From Symbiodinium natans (lineage: Eukaryota; Sar; Dinophyceae; Suessiales; Symbiodiniaceae), in NCBI GenBank assembly GCA_905221605.1, contig CAJNDS010002815.1:205653-269652 (forward strand): a DNA stretch of 64,000 bases, given 5' to 3'. The position numbers and the translations under genes are program-made. Positions within the stretch are counted from its first letter, which is position 1. Every line of letters begins with the position of its first letter. Under the pieces are notes generated by a model. It ran no database searches and was not told the DNA's origin. It saw only the letters and a list, made by a program, of their open reading frames with translations. This document shows, piece by piece, positions 1-8,611 of the stretch.

Positions 1-48
1 TTAGGGTTTAGGGTTTAGGGTTTGGGGTTTGGGGTTTAGGGTTTAGGC
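1..48 (+). repeat. Telomere-like TTTAGGG run at the window edge
   Basis: Six to seven heptamers, two of them TTTGGGG variants. The G-rich strand reads 5'->3' from the left edge, the opposite of what a true left chromosome end would show (CCCTAAA), and coding-like sequence follows at once. It is therefore an interstitial array cut by the window edge. Confidence 0.9.
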
Positions 49-96
49 ACGGAAACCTGCCCACGGTGGCCCCGGTGCTGTTTTACTTGAGGAGGG
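45..96 (+). CDS. Possible short exon, unknown protein
   Basis: Between two arrays lies a stretch that reads openly as GNLPTVAPVLFYLRR, with protein-like composition. A second possible exon (VRLDAKTVPKVG) follows at about 273-308 after a CTCAG acceptor. Either could be a 5' exon of the TPR-like gene suggested downstream. Both are too short for identification. Confidence 0.3.
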
Positions 97-630
97 TTAG
101 GGTGTAAAGGGTTTAGGGTTTAGGCTTTAGGCTTTAGGGGTTAGGGTTTAAGGTTTAGGGTGTACGGTGTTACGGTTTCTCACTACAACAGTATCCTGAA
201 CTCTGGTGTCTTCCCCCTAAACCCTAAAGCCTCAAAAGCTGGGCATCCCTAAACCCAAACCCCTGGGCTCAGGTTCGGCTGGATGCCAAAACTGTGCCCA
301 AAGTTGGGGCTTAGGGTGTATCGGGTGAAGGGTTTAGGACTTAGGGCTTATAGGGCTTGGAGTTTTGGGTTGAAGGTTTAGGGTTTATAGGGTACAGGGT
401 TTAGGGTTTAGGTTTAGGGTGAAGAGTTTAGGACTCCCCAAACCCTTTCAACCCCCATGCCCCGAATCGCTCGACCCTTTTAATAGGCCCCACAATCCCG
501 AAGCCCTCAACCAATACCCCCCCACCCACCCAAAAACAAGAAAGAAAACATTCAACCCAAATCCCTCAACCTAAACCTCACCTGGGCCCGAAAACCAAAA
601 AGCGGCCTTCAAGCCCCTAGATCTGCGCAG

Positions 631-745
631 GCGGCCTCTGCATTTCTCGCCTGCGAAGACTACATGCAGTCGGCGGACTGTTCAGAGCAAGCTGCAGACT
701 TTGCGCAGGCCGCTCGGGATTGTCCAGAAACTTCGGGGCTCGAGG
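631..745 (+). CDS. Exon of a helical-repeat (TPR-like) protein
   Basis: After a CTGCGCAG acceptor the frame reads AQAASAFLACEDYMQSADC and then SEQAADFAQAARDCPE: alanine-rich amphipathic helices with the spacing of an alpha-solenoid (TPR) repeat. The open frame runs on into the TTCAGGGG array, but that part is array translation, so the exon probably ends near the CCAGAAACTTC at about 735. Similar fragments at 4942, 5551, 7086, 7688, 17221 and 18266 may belong to the same dispersed gene. Inferred from residue pattern only. Confidence 0.45.
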
Positions 746-764
746 GGCTTAGGGCTTTAGGGCT

Positions 765-915
765 TCGGGGGTTCAGGGGTTCAGGGGTTCAGGGGTTCAG
801 GGGTTCAGGGGTTCAGGGGTTCAGGGGTTCAGGGGTTCAGGGGTTCAGGGGTTCAGGGGTTCAGGGGGTCAGGGGTTCAGGGGTTCAGGGGTTCAGGGGT
901 TCAGGGGTTCAGGCA
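765..915. repeat. Homogeneous 8-bp TTCAGGGG array
   Basis: About 18 head-to-tail copies of an octamer (AGGGGTTC), nearly uniform, bordered on the right by ordinary TTTAGGG heptamers. Because 8 x 3 = 24, it stays open as a GVQGFRGS-like peptide repeat, which I regard as an artefact. Confidence 0.9.
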
Positions 916-924
916 GGGTTTTTT

Positions 925-1243
925 AGGGTTAGGGTTTAGGGTTTAGGGCTTTAGGGTTTAGGGTTTAGGGTTTAGGGTTTAGGGTTTAGGGTTTAGGGCT
1001 TAGGGTTTAGGGTTTAGGGTTTAGGGTTTAGGGTTTAGGGTTTAGGGCTTAGGGCTTAGGGTTTAGGGCTTAGGGTTTAGGGTTTAGGGTTTAGGGTTTA
1101 GGGTTTAGGGGGCTTCGGGATCTGCCTGTAAGGCTTTGGAGCCTTCAACCCTGCACTCTGGACCCTAAACCCTAAACCCTAAACCCTAAACCCTAAACCC
1201 TAAACCCTAAACCCTAAACCCTAAACCCTAAACCCTATACCCT
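925..1243. repeat. Head-to-head telomere-like arrays
   Basis: A TTTAGGG array of about 26 heptamers (925-1108) is followed by a 45-bp spacer and then a CCCTAAA array (1155-1243). The G-rich strands converge, the arrangement expected of a fused pair of chromosome ends or a foldback, although the flanks here are exon-like DNA. Confidence 0.8.
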
Positions 1244-1254
1244 GAAGCTCGCAG

Positions 1255-1760
1255 GCCGCAAAGGCTCTGGATCAGATTTCGGACGCGCCTCTGGCTCCTT
1301 CGCTTCTGGAGATTTAGGGCTCGGGGTTTAGGGTTTAGGGTTTCGGGTTTTTAGGGTTTAGGGTGTACGGTTTAGGTTTTAGGGTGTAGGGTTTTCAGGT
1401 TTTAGGGTAGTTTAGGGTTTAGGGTTCAGGGCCTCGGGCTTAGGGAAGCCTGTGTCTAGGGACTCTACAGGAGGGACTCTGCGGGGGGCTGTAGAGGGGC
1501 CATTTTGGTTCATGCCCTAAAGCTTAAACCCTAAACCCTAAACCCTAAACCCTAAACCCTAAACCCTAAACCCTAAACCCTAAACCCTAAACCCTAAACC
1601 CTAAACCCTAAACCCTTGCTCTGGGAATTTATGGGCTAGTTGGTACGATCCCAGCTGAGGAGACCGCGGCGCGCGCGTGCAGGCTCTACGACGAAGCAGT
1701 GAGCTGAGATGATTGTGTGGTTTCGGGTTTTGGGGGTGTAGAGTTTAGTGTTTAGGGTTT
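1255..1760. other. Spacer segments and one CCCTAAA array
   Basis: 1255-1312 can be read as an open KLAGRKGSGSDFGRAS-type peptide, but it is low-complexity. 1525-1616 is a clean CCCTAAA array of 13 units. 1617-1740 carries a CpG-rich patch (GGCGCGCGCG) without a convincing reading frame. I see no definite gene here. Confidence 0.5.
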
Positions 1761-1910
1761 AGGGTTTAGGGTTTCCGGCTCAGCCTCAACAAGAGCAAGA
1801 GCAACTTCAAGGCAGCTGGCTTGCATAGGCAGGCAGTGACAGGAAGTTCTGTACCCCATAATTCCCCAAACAGTGCTTGCACAATGGGGTTCTTACGTTC
1901 AGAGTAAAGG

Positions 1911-2585
1911 AATTGGTTGCTGACCGCAACGGCGCGCGCGCGCGCGCGCGGTGGGACGGATCCTTGGTTTCGACACTCCCGCGAATTCCGTTGCATTTCG
2001 ATGCTCCCCCTGTGGTTTCGCGCGAATTCCGGCCTCTAGTGGCCTCTTCAGGCCTCTTCTGGGGGGGCCACTTAGGTTGCCGACCGATGGTTTCGACGCT
2101 CTCGCTGTGGTTTCGTGCGAATTCCGGCCTCTCGTGGCCTCTTCAGGCCTCTTCTGCATGGGGGGGCCACTTAGGTTGCCGACCGCAACGGCGCGCGCGG
2201 TGGGACGGGGCCTTGGTTTCGACGCTCCCGCTGTGGTTTCGCGCGAATTCCGTTGCGTTTCGATGCTGCCGCTGTGGTTTCGCGAAAATTCCGTTGCATT
2301 TGCTCCCGCTGTGGTTTCGCGCGAATTCCGGCCTCTCGTGGCCTCTTCAGGCCTCTTCTGGGGGGGCCACTTAGGTTGCCGACCGCAACGGGGCGCGGGG
2401 TGGGACGGGGCCTTGGTTTCGACGCTCCCGCTGTGGTTTCGCGAATTCCGTTGCGTTTCGATGCTGCCGCTGTGGTTTCGCGCGAATTCCGTTGCATTTG
2501 CTCCCGCTGTGGTTTCGCGCGAATTCCGGCCTCTCGTGGCCTCTTCAGGCGGGGCCACTTAGGTTGCCGACCGCAACGGTGCGCG
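1911..2585. repeat. GC-rich tandem satellite with EcoRI-site motif
   Basis: Four to five imperfect units of about 100-200 bp. Each contains CCACTTAGGTTGCCGACCG, a GCGCGCG tract, a GGGACGG-CTTGGTTTCGACGCT block and one to three copies of CTGTGGTTTCGCGCGAATTCCG-like sequence. Anchor copies begin near 1912, 2066, 2165, 2365 and 2553. The long overlapping open frames on both strands follow from the repeat and I do not treat them as genes. Confidence 0.85.
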
Positions 2586-2599
2586 CGGTGAGACCATTT

Positions 2600-3345
2600 G
2601 GGGGTAGGATCAATAAAAACACAGGGTTTAGGGGGGGTTTAGGGTTTAGGGTCAACCCTGCGCCTGGGTGCCGGGGGTTAGTATTATGGGGTAGCGATTT
2701 TGGTGTTGAGCATCATGAGCATCAGCTGGGTCTTTTGGCCCTCAAGTTCCACACGCGTGCAAAGCTGAATCCCCCAGTGGTTGGCGTCTTTTTGACCCCC
2801 AAGGGAATTCGGCCCCCCACGAACTCTTGTACTTTTTGTCCGCGGGAGTGTCGGTGCTCTTCTGGCCTTCTTTGGCCTTTTCTGGCCCTCCTCACTGTTT
2901 GGGGTCTACGCCGGCAAAATTAGGGTTTAGGGTTTAGGGTTAGGGTTTAGGGTTTAGGAGTTAGGGTTTAGGGTTTATTTCCACCAAGCCTCAGGTAAAT
3001 ACCAGTTCGTGCACATCCCAAGCTGCCCAACACGTCCGGAGAATGCTGGAGAAGGGTTCAAATAGTTGGTCCATGACATGGACGACATGTGATGTGTAGA
3101 TGGTCTTCCTGTGCAGTTGTTGCAACAATGCCGGGCATGAGCGCATGCCAAATGAATGCCATCACAGACGTCACATGCTTGCTGTGGTTGGGTTGGTATA
3201 TCTGCCAAGAATCATGAGAGCTGTGCTTTGGACTCGTCCGCACCTTGAATGCCCGTTTCATCCGCGGGCCAACGGTGTTGCTGTTACCATAAGAACTAGT
3301 TGTAGTGTTTCCAGCCGTATCAAGCTAAGTTAATTCACCGGAGCC
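2600..3345. other. Unassigned 0.7-kb stretch
   Basis: Apart from two short TTTAGGG runs (2620-2655 and 2915-2968) I see no repeat structure. A 77-codon open frame at 3100-3333 (CSCCNNAGHERMPNECHHRR, Cys/His-rich) is open on +, but nothing else supports it. No gene can be asserted. Confidence 0.4.
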
Positions 3346-3658
3346 CCAAACCTCAAACCCTAAACCCCAAGCCCGAAACCCTAAACCCTAAACCCTAAAC
3401 CGCTAAACCCCCAAACCCCCAAACCCCCAAACCCCTAAATGCCTAAACCCCTAAACCCCTAAATCCCTAAACCCCCAAACCCCCCAACCCCTAAACCCCT
3501 AAACCCTGAACCCCCAAACCCCCCGCAGCTGCCCCCGAAGCCGGGCTGAGGCTTTGGAGCGCGATGGAGGTGATTCCGCTCCTGGCTTGAAGTAGGGCTC
3601 AGGGTTTAGGGTTTAGGGTTTAGGGTTTAGGGATTTGGGTTCAGGGTTTAGAGGATTA

Positions 3659-3745
3659 GGGTTTACGAAAATAAGGGACCCTAACATGGACCCCCAAAGA
3701 GTAGGATTCCCTTAGAGGAAGGACCCCAAGAAGGTACCCCTAGTT
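3659..3745. mobile_element. Family E repeat, copy 1
   Basis: TTTACGAAAATAAGG...GACCC, then AGTAGGATTCCCTTA, then a GGACCCCAA-AAGGTACCC tail. The same order recurs at 12314-12400 with scattered substitutions, so this is a dispersed short element. No clear terminal inverted repeat was identified. Confidence 0.6.
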
Positions 3746-3789
3746 AATGAAGTTGGGCTTAGCCCTGCTCCACGTATACAAATACTGGG

Positions 3790-3904
3790 ATGCGGAGTGG
3801 GCCCTTGCTTCCTTTTTTAGGGTAGGGTTCCCTTCTAATCATTCTAATCCCTTTGAAACCAAAAAGGGTACCCTTTTCATTTCTAGGTAACTCCTGGGTC
3901 TAGA
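3790..3904 (+). mobile_element. Family N element, copy 1
   Basis: Runs from a GGATGCGGAGTGGG-like start through TTCCTTTTTTAGGG and GGGTTCCCTT to a GTAACTCCTGGGTCTAG end. The ends are imperfect inverted repeats of each other. Matching copies lie at 30794-30886 and 47950-48054, and half copies at 61255-61330 and 62541-62590. The copy at 30794 sits exactly where an intron is needed. Confidence 0.65.
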
Positions 3905-4425
3905 AGAATACCTACTTTAGGGTCTAAAGTCTACGAGTAACCTAGTTTGGGCCATTTGGAGCCTTAGGGCACAGTCTAGAGTGTAGAGTTTGGGGTTTAG
4001 GGCAGAAAAGGTTTTAGGGTTTAGGGTTTAGGGTTTAGGGTTTAGGATTTAGGGTTTAGGGGTTTAGGTTTTCGGGTTTGGGGTCTAGCGCTTCGAGTTC
4101 GGAGCGAGATAAGCTTAGGGGTCTAGGGTTTAAGGGTCTGTTCTGGTTTCGATATCATCGGTGCTGTAAGGGTTGAGTCGGTTTAGGGTTAAGGGTTAAG
4201 GGTTTAGGGTTTAGGGTTTTTGTTTCCGATTTCAGTTCAGGGTTTAGGCTTTGAAGCCCCAAACCTCCCTGAAGGGCTTGGGCCACATTGAGGGTCTCAG
4301 ACCCGAAACCCTAAACCCTAAACCTTAAACCCTAAACCCTGAACCCTGAACCCTGAACCCTAAACCCTAAACCCTAAACCCTAAACCCTAAACCTCTCTT
4401 TCATATATAATTTAAATGTTAATGA

Positions 4426-4815
4426 GTTACTGGGCGAGGTCATTTTTTACTGGGCAAGTTCATTTTTTTTTTACTGGGCAAGGTCATTATTTTCTGGGCA
4501 AGGTCATTTTTTTACTGCTGGGCAAGGTCAATTTTTTTACTGGGCAAGGTCATTTTTAACTGGGCAAGGTCAATTTTTTACTGGGCAAGGTCAATTTTTT
4601 TACTGGGCAAGGTCATTTTTTCTGGGCAAGGTCATTTTTTTACTGGGCAAGGTCATGCTTTTACTGGGCAAGGTTGGTTTTTTACTGGGCAAGGTCATGT
4701 TTTACTGGGCAAGGTCATTTTTTACTGGGCAATGTCATGGTTTTAATTTACTGGGCAAGGTCATTTTTCACTGGGCAAGGTCATTTTTTACTGGGCAAGG
4801 TCGTTCTATAAGTGA
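4426..4815. repeat. 22-bp tandem repeat, T-tract + ACTGGGCAAGGTCA
   Basis: About 18 copies of a roughly 21-23 bp unit made of a T5-T9 tract followed by ACTGGGCAAGGTCA. The 14-bp core is strongly conserved while the T tract varies in length. No unique spacers separate the units, so it is not CRISPR-like. The 81-codon open frame across the right part is repeat translation. The core resembles the 3' end of family C introners (ACTGGGCTACCAAGG) minus four bases, which may be coincidence. Confidence 0.9.
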
Positions 4816-4941
4816 AATATTTTCTGAATGTTATGGGATTCTTTGGGCGGGTGGGTATGTTTCTGGAGTAGTTGCTCGACTAGTGAATGCTTGGACCTGA
4901 GATGCTAAACCCTAAACCCTAAACCCTAAACCCTAAACCAG

Positions 4942-5000
4942 GTGGCGCGAGAAGCTGCGACAGCCTACGAACGCTTGGGCCGCCTGAAACGTGATGCAGG
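4942..5000 (+). CDS. Exon of the TPR-like protein
   Basis: After a CCCTAAA array ending in CCAG, the frame reads VAREAATAYERLGRLKRDA, a typical TPR-type helix pair (A-x3-Y-x2-L-G-x-L). A GATGCAG|GCC possible donor (GC type) follows. It is the same style of fragment as 5551-5648. Family-level inference only. Confidence 0.5.
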
Positions 5001-5378
5001 CCATCCGAAACCCTCTCAGCCCCTGACCCCGAAACCCCCCTAAACCCCCAAGTTTTTTTAAGCGCCCCAAACCTTAAGACCCCCAAACCCGAAACCCCCT
5101 CAACCCACTACGCCCTCTAAACCCCCTAAATCCCCCGCACCCACATCCGAGTTTGGAGTTTATGCGACGGCCCCAACGACACCCAGTCTACTAATCTCCT
5201 TGATGTGCAGCCGAACGCTTGCGGTTGAGGGTTTAGGGTTGGGTTTAGGGTTTGGGGTTTGGGGTTTGGGGTTTGGGGTTTAGGGTTTGGGGTTTGGGGT
5301 TTAGGGTTTAGGGCTTGGGGCAAGTGAAGAGCAGGAGTGGATGGGCGAAAGGCTCAGCCAGGCTGTCAACCCTTCTCA

Positions 5379-5458
5379 GGGTGGTTTCGTGGTCCCTTAG
5401 TATGCGCCCAAAAAAAAGAGATGGTAAGGGACCATATTCAGGGCTCATGAAACTACCC
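5379..5458. mobile_element. 80-bp inverted-repeat element
   Basis: GGGTGGTTTCGTG at the left matches, as an inverted repeat, CATGAAACTACCC at the right, with a second inner pair (CCCTTA / TAAGGG). The upstream segment (about 5320-5375) reads ASEEQEWMGERLSQAV in one frame and may be an exon end. Confidence 0.6.
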
Positions 5459-5550
5459 TTACAACCCTAAACAAACACGACTCTGCACGCTCCTAGGCTT
5501 AGTGGGGCCCATCGCTGGGGCTTAGGGGCTTTTGCCGTTCTGACTGGCAG

Positions 5551-5648
5551 CATTGGTTTTGCCGGAAGGCCACCATGATTGGATACGAGCGGCGGATCTT
5601 TTCCGAAGGGCAGGCAGCTGGGAAGAAGCAGCGAAGCTGTACGAGCAG
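5551..5648 (+). CDS. TPR-motif exon
   Basis: After an acceptor (CTGACTGGCAG) the frame reads LVLPEGHHDWIRAADLFRRA and then GSWEEAAKLYEQ. The W-x2-A-A-x-L-F-x2-A-G-x-W-E-E-A-A-x-L-Y-E spacing is a good TPR / alpha-solenoid repeat; large dinoflagellate TPR proteins (TRANK1-like) have comparable repeats. An AG|GTCGGG donor follows at 5649. No start codon is needed, as this is an internal exon. The overlapping poly-His, poly-Pro and poly-Trp frames downstream come from the CCA microsatellite. Confidence 0.6.
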
Positions 5649-5739
5649 GTCGGGAACTTGACGCTCGGCCAGCATGGCCCGAAATCTCAGAGGGCTGTCG
5701 CCTGCAACTGGGCGCGCCCCGAACCGACAAGAAACAGGG

Positions 5740-6008
5740 TTTGGTTGTTTTTTTTTCCCCCGGGGTGGGGGGGGGGTGGGGGTGGGTGGGGCCGACTTTG
5801 AACAAGGACCACCACCACCACCACCACCACCACCACCACCACCACCACCACCACCACCACCACCACCACCACCACCACCACCATCTCCACCAATACCAAT
5901 ACCAATACCAATACGAATACCAATACCAATACCAATACCAACACCAGCACCAATACCAATACCAACACCAACACCAATACCAACACCAATACCGATACCA
6001 ACCCAACA
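5740..6008. repeat. Compound microsatellite: T/C/G tracts, (CCA)25, (CCAATA)n
   Basis: A T9-C5 and G8 tract is followed by about 25 perfect CCA units (5807-5883) and then about 20 CCAATA/CCAACA hexamers (5884-6006). All six frames stay open for long distances, which explains several spurious long ORFs. Confidence 0.95.
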
Positions 6009-6119
6009 ACGAGAAGGATAAATACAATAGCATGATCGAAAACAGCCACGTCCCTATCGCGTCTTAAGCTTTGGGCATGGCAGGAAGAAGTGTTTGCGAA
6101 CATGCATGAACGTAATTTG

Positions 6120-6236
6120 GGATGTTCCCCCTTATACTAGCAGTCCTTAATCGGGATGATAGTACCCATAGGGATGATAGAACCCCCAGCCCATGATAAT
6201 CCCTATTAAGGACGGTTAGTATAAGGGGGAAAAGCC
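6120..6236. mobile_element. Family A inverted-repeat element, copy 1
   Basis: GGGATGTTCCCCCTTATACT at the left pairs with AGTATAAGGGGGAA at the right, with inner arms CAGTCCTTAAT / ATTAAGGACGG. Further copies are at 13440-13490 (eroded), 14747-14813 and 18120-18221. MITE-like and non-coding. Confidence 0.75.
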
Positions 6237-6254
6237 GAGAAAAGCCCAAGACGT

Positions 6255-6530
6255 AATCCCCAAACCCCAAACCCCAAACCCCCCCAAACCCCAAACCCCC
6301 CCAAACCCCAAACCACCCCAAACCCCCCCAACCCCCCCCAAACCCCAAACCCGAAACCCCCCCCAAACCCCAAACCCCAAACCCCAAACCCCAAACCCCA
6401 AACCCCAAACCCCACCCCCCAAACCCCAAAAACCCCAAACCCCAAACCCCAAACCCCAAACCCCAAACCCCAAACCCCAAACCCCAAACCCCAAACCCCA
6501 AACCCCAAACCCCAAACCCCAAACCCCAAA
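6255..6530. repeat. CCCCAAA array
   Basis: About 35 heptamers of CCCCAAA (TTTGGGG on the other strand) with local indels, not the canonical CCCTAAA. The right half is almost perfectly uniform. Long Trp/Gly/Phe open frames on the minus strand are artefacts of the repeat. Confidence 0.9.
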
Positions 6531-6549
6531 GACAGGACAGAAACCCCAC

Positions 6550-6662
6550 ATAATACAGGGCTGGGAATAATTACTAATAGTATCCCCTCATGGTCCCTTT
6601 ATAAGTATACTTTAATAACCGCCACAGCCCTGTTCTATTTGCTAAGGCCCCTATATTAACGT
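6550..6662. mobile_element. Family B element, copy 1
   Basis: Shares AATAGTATCCCCTCATGGTCCCTTTATAA...(ATACT), the CCCTGTTCTA motif and the AAGGCCCCTATATTA end with copies at 34549, 34855, 45699, 45915 and 58833. About 110 bp, AT-richer than its surroundings. Confidence 0.7.
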
Positions 6663-7085
6663 CTCCGGGGGGCCTCACACAGAGTTTAGAGGGGCTCCCA
6701 CACAGACCTGCTAGAGACGTCCTAGAGCCTTCCTAACCCTGAATGCGTGTGTGCTTCGACTGTTTAATTGTGCTGTATCGCACCCGCGCTTCTCACATCA
6801 ACCGAAGTCAACCGAAATGGGTACCGAGGTCACCCTTTCTTCCTAGGTTTCTGGGGCACGTGACGGCTTTTCGTGATGTGGCAGTGGTGCAGCGTGCGTG
6901 TAGGTCAGCATCGACGACGCATGCAAGTCTTGAAGGCACAGTGCCGTCCAAGAGCTCCAACTCCTAAAGGGTTAAGGGTTCAGGGTTTAGGGTTTAGGGT
7001 TTAGATTTAGGGTTTAGGGTTTAGGGTCTAGGGTTTAGGGTTTAAAATTTGGGGTTTAGGGTTGAGGATTCTGGGTTCAGGGCTG

Positions 7086-7223
7086 GAAGAGCTTGCGTGG
7101 GCTCCAGATGTACCCAGGCAGTCGGCCATCTCCTGCCTTGAGCGCCTGGGCCCGACACACGCGCAAGAAGCCGGCGAACTGTGTCTGAAGGTGTCCTGGC
7201 TTGTTTTGGAGCTGGAGTTAAGA
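7086..7223 (+). CDS. Probable exon with helical repeats
   Basis: Open frame EELAWAPDVPRQSAISCLERLG followed by PTHAQEAGELCLKVSW; the residue pattern resembles the helical repeats at 4942 and 5551. The frame closes with a TGA at 7221-7223, immediately before a CCCTAAA array, so the exon may end earlier at a donor. Neighbouring DNA on both sides is array. Confidence 0.5.
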
Positions 7224-7687
7224 TGAGTAAACCCTAAGCCCTAAGCCCTAAGCCCTAAACCCTGAACCCTAAACCCTAAACCCTAAACCCTAAGCCCTAA
7301 ACTCTAAACCCTAAACCCTAAACCCTAAACCCTAAACCCTAAACCCTAAACCTAAACCCAGTGCACCCACAGCAAAAAAACGGGCATGCTTTCATGCAAG
7401 AGGCGTTGGGATGTAAAGCAAAGTAAACCCTACGAGATGAGGGTTTAAGGGTGTTAGGGTGCTAAGGTGTTGGGGCTGAAGGTATGATGTGATTACATGG
7501 TTCTCGATCCTGGACACTAACCTTCATAAACCATAAACTCCAAACTCTAAACCCAGAGCTCTACTCGCTAAACTGTGGACCCTAAACTCTAAACCCTAAT
7601 CCCCAAACCCCAAACCCCAAAGCCCCAAACCCCAAACCCCAAAACCCCAAAGCCCCAAACCCTAAACCCCAAACCTTTCCGGGCCAG

Positions 7688-7772
7688 GCGGGAGACTTGG
7701 AACGAGCTGCACATTTTTTCGACAAGCGGGTTGACACAGCGGAGCAGGCCTGCATGATTCAGGGGCTGTACG
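7688..7772 (+). CDS. Exon of the TPR-like protein
   Basis: Acceptor GGCCAG, then AGDLERAAHFFDKRVDTAEQ and ACMIQGLYV. The A-G-D-L-E-R-A-A-x-F-F pattern is TPR-like. It is followed directly by a TTTAGGG array (7775-7838) that turns head-to-head into CCCTCAA repeats. Confidence 0.55.
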
Positions 7773-7866
7773 TTTGGGGTTTAGGGTTTAGGGTTTAGGG
7801 TTTAGGGTTTAGGGTTTAGGGTTTAGGGTTTAGGGTTTAGCCCGAAACCCTCAACCCTCAACCCTA
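7773..7866. repeat. Direct head-to-head TTTAGGG/CCCTCAA junction
   Basis: About nine TTTAGGG units end in TTTAGCCCGAAACCCTCAACCC, so the G-rich strand meets the C-rich strand with only a few bases between. This is an inverted, fusion-like junction inside what appears to be an intron. Confidence 0.8.
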
Positions 7867-8222
7867 AAGCAATGGGGTGCTCAAAGTTTATTTAAGGGCT
7901 AGGCAACTTGTAGCAGCGGCGCTTCAAGTGTCCGCTCAGTAATCTCAGCTTGGAGTCCAGAGAAGAGGCGGCGACACTCCGAACATCGTGTAGTATGTTG
8001 TTATTGGCTCCAGGTTTAAGGTTTAGGGTGTAGGGTAGGGTTTAGGGTTTAGGGTTTAGGGTTTGGGGTTTGGGGTTTAGGGTTTAGGGTTTAGGGTTAG
8101 GGTTTAGGGTTCAGGGTCTAGGGTTTAGGGTTTACGGTCGTACCTGGAGCGGAACAGAAGGGAAAGGACACTCGGTAGGAAAGCGATGACAAGGATGCGA
8201 GCTTTGTCTTGTAGGAACAATC

Positions 8223-8246
8223 GAGGGGGGGGGGGGGGGGGGGGGG
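8223..8246. repeat. Poly-G tract (about 23)
   Basis: Uninterrupted G run. The 5' flank (8143-8222) has an open frame (YLERNRRERTLGRKAMTR) that might be an exon. Other long G/C tracts are at 14160-14179, 16241-16270, 18849-18867, 23889-23912, 32325-32339 and 45190-45210. Confidence 0.9.
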
Positions 8247-8611
8247 CGGCTTTGGACACCCCAGACCTCGTGTTTTTGGGGTAGGGGATGGTAGGGGGTA
8301 GGGGTAACGAGGTTTTACCCCAACCCCTAAACCGGTCGGGGTTTAGGGTTTTAGGATTTAGAGTCCAGAGTGTGGGCTTTCGTTTAGGGGTGTAGGCTTG
8401 GGGTGTCGTTGCGGCTGAGATGGATCAGGGGCCTTCATGATAGCGAGGTTTGGGGTTTAGGGTTCTACCCCCAGGAGCCACAAGAAACCGCACGAGTAAT
8501 CCGTTAGGCTTCTATACTCGAGCCAAGCAGGATGTGGGTTTCTGGTTTAGGGCATCTAGGGGCTTAGGTGTTTGGGGGGTATAGGGTGTTGCGATACTTC
8601 CGGCGTGCATC

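Noticed and set aside
1-48. True chromosome end at the left edge
   Set aside because: Orientation is wrong for a left telomere, the array is under 50 bp and similar arrays occur throughout.
1766-2591. Six overlapping ORFs of up to 219 codons on both strands
   Set aside because: They follow the GC-rich satellite period, with the same peptides repeated and no biological composition.
4426-4815. CRISPR-like array
   Set aside because: Units are contiguous without unique spacers and the setting is eukaryotic.
5467-6103. Poly-His, poly-Pro, poly-Trp/Tyr and poly-Val proteins
   Set aside because: All are frames of the (CCA)n and (CCAATA)n microsatellite; only 5551-5648 has real coding character.
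6064-6551. Three minus-strand Gly/Trp/Phe-rich ORFs
   Set aside because: Translations of the CCCCAAA array.
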